Below are positions 58,034 through 64,000 of a stretch of DNA of 64,000 nucleotides, piece after piece; the stretch's first letter is position 1, and each line of letters begins with the position of its first letter. The notes beneath the pieces were generated by a model that was given only the letters and a program-made list of their open reading frames with translations, did not search any database and was not told the origin of the DNA. The translations under genes and the position numbers were made by a program. Source of the stretch: an uncultured Nioella sp. (GTDB lineage: Bacteria > Pseudomonadota > Alphaproteobacteria > Rhodobacterales > Rhodobacteraceae); assembly GCA_947495575.1 (NCBI GenBank), contig CANLZL010000001.1:930001-994000 (forward strand), read 5' to 3'.

Positions 58034-59371
58034 ATGAACAAGCTTTGCATCACCATGATTGGTCTAGGTCTGATGACCGGTTTGGCGGCCTGTGACCGTG
58101 AAGTTATTCTGGAAGGGGAGCGATTTGGAACGCGCACCCCGCTGGAAGAGGCCTTCCCGTCTGAAGATGGCGCCGACATTGGCGAAGAAACGGCAGACCT
58201 TTCGCGGCCGATCTCTCTGCCAGATGCGCAGAACATCACGTCCTGGCAAATGCGCGGGGCCAATGCACAGAACCGGTTGCCCCATGCCGCCCTCTCTTCG
58301 GCCCCAACACAAATCTGGGTCGCCAATATTGGCGACGGCAACTCGCGCCGGAACCGGATCACTGCAGATCCGGTTGCCGCAGATGGCCGCATTTTCACAC
58401 TGGATTCGACGGCGGGCCTGACAGCGGTGGCCTCTACAGGCGAAGTTTTATGGCGACGTGATCTGACGGCAGGGTTCGAACGCGGAGGCGGAGTCTCCGG
58501 TGGGGGCTTGGCCATTGCAAGCGGTGTGCTTTACGCCACGACCGGCTATGGAGAGCTGATCGCGATGGAACCTGCGTCAGGGGAGGAACTCTGGCGTCAG
58601 CGTTTGAACGCAGGCATCACTGCGCCAACCATTGTCGATAACTCCATCTATGTCGTAAGCCGGGACAATCAGGCCTGGTCGCTTGATCCTCAAAACGGTC
58701 GCATTCGCTGGCAATTGCCTGCGGGACCAGCCGACGATGCCGTGCTGTCGGGCGGCGCAGCGCCGGCGGTCACAGATCGCTTGGTAATTTTTCCCTTTGG
58801 CTCTGGCGAAATGGTCGCGACCCTGCGGCTGTCTGGCGTGCGCGTTTGGGGCACAACCGTTGCGGGCGAACGACGCGGCGTGGCCTATAACAGTGTAAAC
58901 GACATCACAGGCGATCCTGTGATTGTTGGCAACACCCTTTATGCAGGCAACCAATCTGGCCGGGTTGTCGCGATGAACGCAGCCTCGGGCGAACGGATAT
59001 GGACAGCGCAAGAAGGCGCCTATTCCCCTGTTATGCCAGTTGGCGGGTCGGTCTTCTTTGTGTCCGATCGCAATGAATTGCTGCGTCTGGACGCAGAAAC
59101 CGGTGAAGAAATCTGGGGCACGGAATTGCCCCTATATGTGCGGGATCGCGAACGCCGCCGGCAGGCTGTCTTTACGCATTTCGGGCCGATACTGGCGGGC
59201 GGCAACCTGGTGGTCGCCTCTGGCGATGGGTCCATTCGGATGTTTGATCCCGAAAGCGGGACCCAAACCGGGCAGATTGACTTGCGCGGCGGGGCGGCGG
59301 CGCATCCGATCGTAATGGATGGCACGCTTTATGTTGTTTCCGGAGATGGGCGGTTGCACGCCTATCGCTAA
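58034..59371 (+). CDS. bamB: Outer-membrane assembly lipoprotein BamB-like (PQQ beta-propeller)
   Basis: 445 aa lipoprotein: signal MNKLCITMIGLGLMTGLAAC with the lipobox cysteine C20, then an eight-bladed propeller with repeated DxxTGxxxW motifs (e.g. GEVLWRRDL, SGEELWRQRL, NGRIRWQLP, SGERIWTAQ, TGEEIWGTELP). It is longer than E. coli BamB (392 aa) by ~50 residues, including an acidic stretch after C20. It helps BamA fold outer-membrane proteins. GGCGGCAGGCAG precedes ATG 58034. Confidence 0.9.
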   Translation: MNKLCITMIGLGLMTGLAACDREVILEGERFGTRTPLEEAFPSEDGADIGEETADLSRPISLPDAQNITSWQMRGANAQNRLPHAALSSAPTQIWVANIGDGNSRRNRITADPVAADGRIFTLDSTAGLTAVASTGEVLWRRDLTAGFERGGGVSGGGLAIASGVLYATTGYGELIAMEPASGEELWRQRLNAGITAPTIVDNSIYVVSRDNQAWSLDPQNGRIRWQLPAGPADDAVLSGGAAPAVTDRLVIFPFGSGEMVATLRLSGVRVWGTTVAGERRGVAYNSVNDITGDPVIVGNTLYAGNQSGRVVAMNAASGERIWTAQEGAYSPVMPVGGSVFFVSDRNELLRLDAETGEEIWGTELPLYVRDRERRRQAVFTHFGPILAGGNLVVASGDGSIRMFDPESGTQTGQIDLRGGAAAHPIVMDGTLYVVSGDGRLHAYR

Positions 59372-59378
59372 ATCCTGT

Positions 59379-59439
59379 GTCGCGGTCGCTTGCGCGCCGC
59401 GACGGGGGAACGGCCCTCGTCACACTCCGTTTCGGAGTG
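59379..59439 (+). terminator. Two hairpins between bamB and der
   Basis: GTCGCGG (59379-59385) pairs with CCGCGAC (59397-59403), and CACTCCG (59423-59429) pairs with CGGAGTG (59433-59439) around TTT. Neither has a T tract. The 200-base gap they occupy separates bamB from der. Confidence 0.45.
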
Positions 59440-59571
59440 ATCCTCGGCCCGTATTGCCATGGACAGATGGCAAGATGCGCCGGTAATTTCCAAGCGAAGA
59501 TGAAATGGTTCTTTTCTTTGCCAACTGGCTGCGCTAAGCGGCGCGATCTGATCTAGGAAGGTGTAAGGCCG

Positions 59572-61014
59572 ATGAGCTTTGTTCTGGCCATTGTGGGGCG
59601 CCCCAATGTGGGCAAATCCACGCTGTTTAATCGTTTGGTGGGCAAACGCCTGGCGCTGGTTGATGACCAGCCTGGCGTCACCCGTGATTTGCGCGAAGGT
59701 GCTGCCCGTTTGGGTGATCTGCGCTTTACCGTAATGGACACGGCCGGTCTGGAAGACGCCACCGATGACAGTCTGCCGGGCCGCATGCGACGCCTGACGG
59801 AACGTGCGGTCGGTATGGCTGATGCCTGTCTTTTCCTGATCGATGCGCGCACCGGACTAACCCCGATCGATGAGATGTTTGCCGAAATCCTGCGAAAATC
59901 AGGCACGCCGGTAATCCTTGGCGCCAACAAGGCCGAAGGTCGTGCGGCTGAGGGCGGTGTATTTGAGGCTTATGGGCTCGGTCTGGGCGATCCCATTCCG
60001 CTTTCGGCTGAGCATGGGGAAGGCATGGCCGAGCTGGCCGTTGTCCTTTCGCCCATGATCGAAGCCGCCGATGCCGCAGCGGAAGAAGCCGAAACTGATC
60101 TGGACATCGAAGATGGGGAAGACGCACCGCAGAGAACCAAGCCGATGCAGATTGCGGTTATCGGTCGGCCGAATGCCGGCAAATCAACCCTGATCAACAA
60201 GATCATTGGTGAAGACCGCCTATTGACCGGGCCTGAGGCCGGCATCACCCGAGATTCCATCTCGGTCCCGATCAATTGGGACGGCACGGAGATGAAGATT
60301 TTCGACACGGCAGGCATGCGCAAGCGTGCCAAAGTGCAGGAAAAGCTGGAAAAGCTCTCGGTCTCGGATGGATTACGGGCTGTCAAATTTGCCGAGGTGG
60401 TTGTGGTACTGCTCGATGCGGCAATTCCGTTTGAACAACAGGACCTTCGTATTGCCGATTTGGCCGAACGTGAAGGTCGCGCCGTTGTTGTTGCGGTGAA
60501 CAAATGGGATGTGGAAGAGCATAAACAGCAAAAGCTGAAAGACCTGAAAGAGGCGTTTGAACGCTTGTTGCCTCAATTGCGTGGTGCGCCGCTGGTGACG
60601 GTATCGGCAAAAACGGGCCGTGGCCTTGATCGCCTGCAACAGGCCATTATCCGGGCCTATGATGTCTGGAACCGCCGCGTCAGCACTGCTCAACTCAATC
60701 GCTGGTTGACCGAAATGGTCGAGGCGCACCCGCCGCCCGCGCCCTCGGGCCGCCGCATCAAGTTGCGATATATGACTCAAGCCAAGACCCGGCCGCCGGG
60801 CTTTGTCGTGATGTGTTCGCTGCCCGAGAAACTTCCCGAGAGCTATTCTCGTTATCTCGTCAATGGGTTGCGGGAGGATTTCGACATGCCAGGCACACCC
60901 ATTCGTCTTTATATGCGCAGCCAGGCTGATGCGAACCCGTATAAGGATCGCAAGAAATCAATTCCGTCGCGTTTGGCAAAACATGTCCGAAAGGGCGAAA
61001 CCAAAAAAAGCTGA
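59572..61014 (+). CDS. der: Ribosome-biogenesis GTPase Der (EngA)
   Basis: 480 aa with two tandem G domains: G1 motifs GRPNVGKST (9-17) and GRPNAGKST (~198-206), each followed by switch and NKxD-type segments (ANKAEG and NKWDVE), and a KH-like C-terminal domain (from ~370). It acts in 50S subunit assembly. AGGAAGG lies ahead of ATG 59572. Same block as yfgM and bamB. Confidence 0.95.
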   Translation: MSFVLAIVGRPNVGKSTLFNRLVGKRLALVDDQPGVTRDLREGAARLGDLRFTVMDTAGLEDATDDSLPGRMRRLTERAVGMADACLFLIDARTGLTPIDEMFAEILRKSGTPVILGANKAEGRAAEGGVFEAYGLGLGDPIPLSAEHGEGMAELAVVLSPMIEAADAAAEEAETDLDIEDGEDAPQRTKPMQIAVIGRPNAGKSTLINKIIGEDRLLTGPEAGITRDSISVPINWDGTEMKIFDTAGMRKRAKVQEKLEKLSVSDGLRAVKFAEVVVVLLDAAIPFEQQDLRIADLAEREGRAVVVAVNKWDVEEHKQQKLKDLKEAFERLLPQLRGAPLVTVSAKTGRGLDRLQQAIIRAYDVWNRRVSTAQLNRWLTEMVEAHPPPAPSGRRIKLRYMTQAKTRPPGFVVMCSLPEKLPESYSRYLVNGLREDFDMPGTPIRLYMRSQADANPYKDRKKSIPSRLAKHVRKGETKKS

Positions 61015-61018
61015 TCTG

Positions 61019-61756
61019 ATGTCTAAAACCCTGATCATCACTGGTGGATCGCGCGGCATTGGGCGGGCGGTCGCTTTGCAGGCTGCCGATGAGGGCTGGA
61101 ATGTTGTATTCAGCTACCTTGGCAACAAGGATGCGGCCGAGGCGACGGTTGCAGCAGTAAAGGCCAAGGGCGGATCTGCCTTGGCGGTGCAGGCGGATGC
61201 AAGCAGCGAGGGCGATACACTCCGGCTATTTGATCAGGCAGAAGCGCAATTTGGAGCAATCTCGGGCCTTGTGATCAACGCAGGGGTCGTTGCACCGTCA
61301 ATGCCCCTGGCCCAGATGCCCCTTGATCGGATCGAAACCATCTTCAGGACCAACACGCTTAGCGCCTTCCTGACAGCCCGTGAAGGGGCAAGGCGCATGG
61401 GGCAGGCAGCACCATCCAGCATTGTGGTTTTGTCATCTATGGCCGCGCGGCTTGGATCGCCCAATGAATATATCGACTATGCGGCGTCAAAAGGCGCATT
61501 GGACACGATGGTTGTGGGGTTGGCCAAGGAACTGGCGCCGCAAGCTATTCGCGTCAATGGAGTGCGCCCGGGTCTGATTGAGACAGATATCCATGCCAGC
61601 GGCGGACAACCGGACCGCGCCGCACGGTTGGGCGCCGCGACGCCTTTGGGCCGGGCAGGACATCCCGAAGAAGTGGCGGAAGCCGTTTGTTGGCTCCTGT
61701 CGTCAAAAAGCAGCTACGCCACCGGCACATTTATTGATGTGTCCGGCGGACGGTAA
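61019..61756 (+). CDS. SDR-family oxidoreductase
   Basis: 245 aa classical short-chain dehydrogenase: TGGSRGIG (8-15), NAGV near 87 and the YAASK catalytic motif (~157-161). The C-terminal half (GRAGHPEEVAEAVCWLLSSKSSYATGTFIDVSGG) is typical of FabG-like/glucose-dehydrogenase-like SDRs. The substrate cannot be named. ATG 61019 comes 4 bases after der, so it may share its transcript. It is followed by T-rich DNA. Confidence 0.85.
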   Translation: MSKTLIITGGSRGIGRAVALQAADEGWNVVFSYLGNKDAAEATVAAVKAKGGSALAVQADASSEGDTLRLFDQAEAQFGAISGLVINAGVVAPSMPLAQMPLDRIETIFRTNTLSAFLTAREGARRMGQAAPSSIVVLSSMAARLGSPNEYIDYAASKGALDTMVVGLAKELAPQAIRVNGVRPGLIETDIHASGGQPDRAARLGAATPLGRAGHPEEVAEAVCWLLSSKSSYATGTFIDVSGGR

Positions 61757-61766
61757 ACGTCTTTTT

Positions 61767-61808
61767 TTGAAAAGATGCCCCAAGGGGCGCGGGGGGCTCG
61801 CCCCCCGC
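61767..61808. terminator. GC-rich hairpins between SDR and grxD
   Basis: GCGGGGGG (61789-61796) pairs with CCCCCCGC (61801-61808) around CTCG. Next to it GCCCC/GGGGC (61777-61787) is followed, on the minus strand, by ATCTTTTC, so it may terminate grxD. The run TTTTTTT is at 61762-61768. Confidence 0.55.
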
Positions 61809-61842
61809 AGATCGGATGGCCATCAGGCCATTCGAAATCTGA

Positions 61843-62202
61843 TCAGGCGTTGGCCTCACGGATCTTATCCGCAGCCTCTTTGTTAAACGTGACGCCATTG
61901 GTCTCAAACAGCTGATCCAGCTCGCCCGACAGGGTCATTTCAGTGATGATGTCACAACCGCCAATGAACTCACCCTTGACGTAAAGCTGTGGGATGGTCG
62001 GCCAGTCTGAGTAATCTTTGATACCCTGACGAATGTCGTCATCGGCCAGCACATTCACATCTGAGAACTCGACACCCATGAAATTTAGCACGCCAGCAAC
62101 ACGGCTCGAAAAGCCACATTGCGGCATGGTTTTGGTGCCTTTCATAAACAGCACCACGTCATTGGAAGTGACGGTTTCCTTGATCTGGTCTTGAGCGCTC
62201 AT
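61843..62202 (-). CDS. grxD: Monothiol glutaredoxin, CGFS type
   Basis: 119 aa. The active-site motif is CGFS (C29 in MPQCGFSSR), with TIPQLYVKGEFIGGCD and GELDQLF later. It carries [2Fe-2S] clusters with a BolA partner and works in Fe-S trafficking. ATG 62202 has AAAGGATCGC ahead; an upstream ATG at 62262 would add 20 residues. bolA lies 75 bases upstream on the same strand. Confidence 0.95.
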   Translation of the reverse strand: MSAQDQIKETVTSNDVVLFMKGTKTMPQCGFSSRVAGVLNFMGVEFSDVNVLADDDIRQGIKDYSDWPTIPQLYVKGEFIGGCDIITEMTLSGELDQLFETNGVTFNKEAADKIREANA

Positions 62203-62231
62203 GTCACGCGATCCTTTCGAAAAATCGGGGG

Positions 62232-62251
62232 CAAGGCTGTGTTGCCTTGCG
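62232..62251 (-). terminator. Hairpin between bolA and grxD
   Basis: GCAAGGC (62232-62238) pairs with GCCTTGC (62245-62251) around 6 bases. On the minus strand it is followed by CCCCGATTTTT, a weak terminator that would reduce grxD relative to bolA or act as an attenuator. Confidence 0.5.
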
Positions 62252-62277
62252 CTTAAATTCAAGCTTTGCCCTGCCGG

Positions 62278-62520
62278 TTACTCGGGCACTTTCGTGGTCA
62301 GCGCAAGAGCGTGCAATTCGCCATTGGCCCCGTCCATTTTGCCCTTCAGTGCGGCATAAACGGCGCGCTGTTGTTGGACGCGGTTCATCCCGGCAAAACT
62401 TGCATCCACAACTTCAGCCGCATAGTGATTTCCGTCACCGGCCAAATCGGTGATGGTGATTTTCGCATCTGGAAAACTTTCGCGGATCAAGTCCTCGATT
62501 TCCTGTGCCTGCATAGCCAT
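62278..62520 (-). CDS. bolA: BolA-family protein
   Basis: 80 aa BolA/IbaG-type protein: LIRESFPDAKITITDLAGDGNHYAAEVV and the conserved RVQQQRAVYAALKG motif. BolA proteins ligate [2Fe-2S] clusters with CGFS glutaredoxins; the pairing with grxD is typical of alphaproteobacteria. ATG 62520 has GAGGAG at good distance; the one two codons on is also possible. Confidence 0.92.
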   Translation of the reverse strand: MAMQAQEIEDLIRESFPDAKITITDLAGDGNHYAAEVVDASFAGMNRVQQQRAVYAALKGKMDGANGELHALALTTKVPE

Positions 62521-62616
62521 GGGTGGCAACTCCTCGGTATCTTTCCACTCAGATGTAGAGTGCATGGGCTGCGGTCGCAAGAGATCGGCCCCCGCGACCT
62601 TTAAGGTCGGGCCCAG

Positions 62617-64000
62617 TTAGGCCAGTTTTTCAGCAAAGGATCCGCGATAGGTGGCAGCAAGGTCAGCAAGCGGCGCCTCAGCGCTGCCCATGCGGACGGC
62701 GTCACCGCCAAAGCGACCCACGGTCTGCAATGTCACACCCGATTGGCCAGCGGCCACCATCAACGCCTCGGCCTTGTCAAAGGAACAGGCGATCAGGTAG
62801 CGGCCTTGATCTTCGCCGAACAGGAACCCAGTCTCGCCATCATCAAGCGTTACGCCAATGTCAGAGGCTTCGGCCATTTCAAACGCAGCCAAGGCCAGAC
62901 CACCATCTGAAAGGTCCGAGCACATGTCGATCCACTGCCGGTTTTCGCGGATGAAATCCCCATTGCGTTTCTCAATCTCAAGATCGACCGTGGGCGCATC
63001 GCCCTCTTCACGGTTAAAGACTTCGGCTAGCAGGGCAGATTGGCCCAGATGCCCTTTGGTTTCACCCAGCAAAAGTGCCACATGGCCATCACGAGCGCGG
63101 CCCGCAATCAGGTCGCCGGAATGTTCAATCAGACCAACGGCGCCGATGGTCGGCGTCGGCAGAATGCCTTGCCCGTCGGTCTCGTTGTAAAGCGAGACAT
63201 TGCCCGACACGATGGGCGTATCCAGCGCCAGACAGGCCTCGCCGATGCCTTTGATTGCACCCACAAACTGGCCCATAATTTCGGGTTTTTCGGGGTTCCC
63301 AAAATTCATATTATCAGTTGTTGCTAGGGGCTTGGCACCCAAAGCTGTCAGATTACGATAGGCCTCGGCCACGGCTTGTTTGCCGCCCTCAACCGGATTG
63401 GCCTTCACATAGCGCGGAGTTACGTCAGAGGTGAACGCCAAGAGCTTATCCGTGCCATGTACCCGGATCACGCCCGCGCCCAGACCGGGGTTGCGCACTG
63501 TGTCGGCCATAACCATTGAGTCATATTGTTCATAAACCCATTGCTTGCCGGCATAATTGGGGGACGAGATCAGGGCCGTCAGACCATCAATCGGATCAAC
63601 GCCTGGAACGGGGTCCATATTTGCAGCAGCAGGGGTTTCGACCCATGGGCGATCATATTCCGGGGCAGTGGACGAGAGTTTGGACAGCGGCAAATCCGCT
63701 TTCATTTCGCCGCCATGGACAATCAGGAACCGATCTTCGGCAATGGTTTCGCCAACGATCGCAAAATCAAGGTCCCATTTTTCAAAAACGGCGCGTGCGG
63801 CATCTTCGAGATCGGGGTTCAGCACCATCAACATCCGCTCTTGGCTTTCCGAGAGCATCATTTCATAGGCGGTCATGTTCTCTTCGCGTTGCGGCACGGC
63901 GTCGAGGTCCAGCTTAATCCCCAAGCCTCCCTTGTCGCCCATTTCCACGGCCGAGCAGGTCAGGCCAGCTGCCCCCATATCCTGAATGGAAATCACGGCG
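62617..64000 (-). CDS. purL: Phosphoribosylformylglycinamidine synthase II, 3' part (partial)
   Basis: The last ~460 codons; the frame stays open to base 64000. The protein shows PurL landmarks: [18 protein letters not shown], the SESQERM box, the [11 protein letters not shown] segment with ATP-side residues and a [11 protein letters not shown] motif. It makes FGAM from FGAR, glutamine and ATP in purine synthesis. A small inverted repeat (62597-62608) lies directly behind it. bolA begins 96 bases on. Confidence 0.96.
   Translation of the reverse strand, partial: AVISIQDMGAAGLTCSAVEMGDKGGLGIKLDLDAVPQREENMTAYEMMLSESQERMLMVLNPDLEDAARAVFEKWDLDFAIVGETIAEDRFLIVHGGEMKADLPLSKLSSTAPEYDRPWVETPAAANMDPVPGVDPIDGLTALISSPNYAGKQWVYEQYDSMVMADTVRNPGLGAGVIRVHGTDKLLAFTSDVTPRYVKANPVEGGKQAVAEAYRNLTALGAKPLATTDNMNFGNPEKPEIMGQFVGAIKGIGEACLALDTPIVSGNVSLYNETDGQGILPTPTIGAVGLIEHSGDLIAGRARDGHVALLLGETKGHLGQSALLAEVFNREEGDAPTVDLEIEKRNGDFIRENRQWIDMCSDLSDGGLALAAFEMAEASDIGVTLDDGETGFLFGEDQGRYLIACSFDKAEALMVAAGQSGVTLQTVGRFGGDAVRMGSAEAPLADLAATYRGSFAEKLA

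Noticed and set aside
1-64000. Mobile elements, prophage or CRISPR arrays
   Set aside because: No transposase, integrase, phage structural gene, target-site repeats or regularly spaced repeats were seen.

Overview
The window is an ordinary stretch of chromosome from a marine alphaproteobacterium of the Roseobacter group (Rhodobacterales). The evidence is the gene content: the end of a DMSP demethylase gene (dmdA) followed by acuI, a trgA-trgB-cysK tellurite locus as described in Rhodobacter sphaeroides, an aglREFGAK alpha-glucoside locus as in Sinorhizobium, IalB and DUF1289 proteins, a soxBDAG sarcosine oxidase operon, and a purL-bolA-grxD end. Genes are tightly packed, often with ATGA or TAATG overlaps. 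I see no insertion sequence, prophage, integrase or CRISPR array. Both ends cut through genes: dmdA on the left, purL on the right.

Layout. 1-2 kb: dmdA (3' end), acuI and a small DHFR/RibD-like protein. 2-10.5 kb: a stress cluster of photolyase, cyclopropane-fatty-acid synthase family, trgA, trgB and cysK, then a large MscS-type channel and an AlaX editing protein. 10.5-12.9 kb: a polytopic membrane protein, an exported M28 peptidase and tRNA-Ser(GGA). 12.9-22.8 kb: a glucoside module with glucokinase, GH1 beta-glucosidase and the LacI-type AglR on the minus strand, facing aglE-F-G-A-K on the plus strand. Two copies of one palindrome in the divergent gap are probable AglR operators. 22.9-29.6 kb: an SDR dehydrogenase behind a TetR-like palindrome, a divergent MepK-like/LdtD-like cell-wall pair, lpxD, an acyl carrier protein plus ketoacyl synthase pair, and ialB. 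29.6-37.2 kb: a non-coding stretch with an orphan terminator and a 17-codon ORF, a HerA-like ATPase, and cytochrome c maturation genes ccmF, ccmH and ccmI interspersed with a PaaG-like hydratase, DUF1289 and ruvX. 37.4-43.6 kb: soxB-D-A-G and sodB. 43.6-49.3 kb: a secreted protein with two N-terminal repeats and two LCCL domains, tryptophanase, a LOG protein and a LysM protein. 49.4-56.9 kb: an Atm1-type ABC exporter and an RND efflux pair (permease and adaptor). 57.2-61.8 kb: yfgM-like, bamB, der and an SDR. 61.8-64 kb: grxD, bolA and the 3' part of purL.

How the genes work together. Alpha-glucosides bound by AglE enter through AglFGK and are split by AglA. Beta-glucosides are split by the GH1 enzyme, and glucokinase phosphorylates the released glucose. 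CcmF, CcmH and CcmI act in haem attachment to apocytochrome c. SoxBDAG oxidises sarcosine and produces H2O2. Phr, Cfa, TrgAB and CysK look like a membrane/oxidative stress set. YfgM, BamB and Der form a conserved envelope/ribosome block.

The least explained items are the LCCL protein (43630-45123), an 81-nt structured inverted-repeat element beyond the RND gene (51489-51569), the orphan terminator and strong-SD mini-ORF before the HerA-like gene, and the ACP-ketoacyl synthase pair beside lpxD. I did not find a clear new multi-gene defence or biosynthetic system. All calls come from reading the sequence and recalling protein families; no database search was run.
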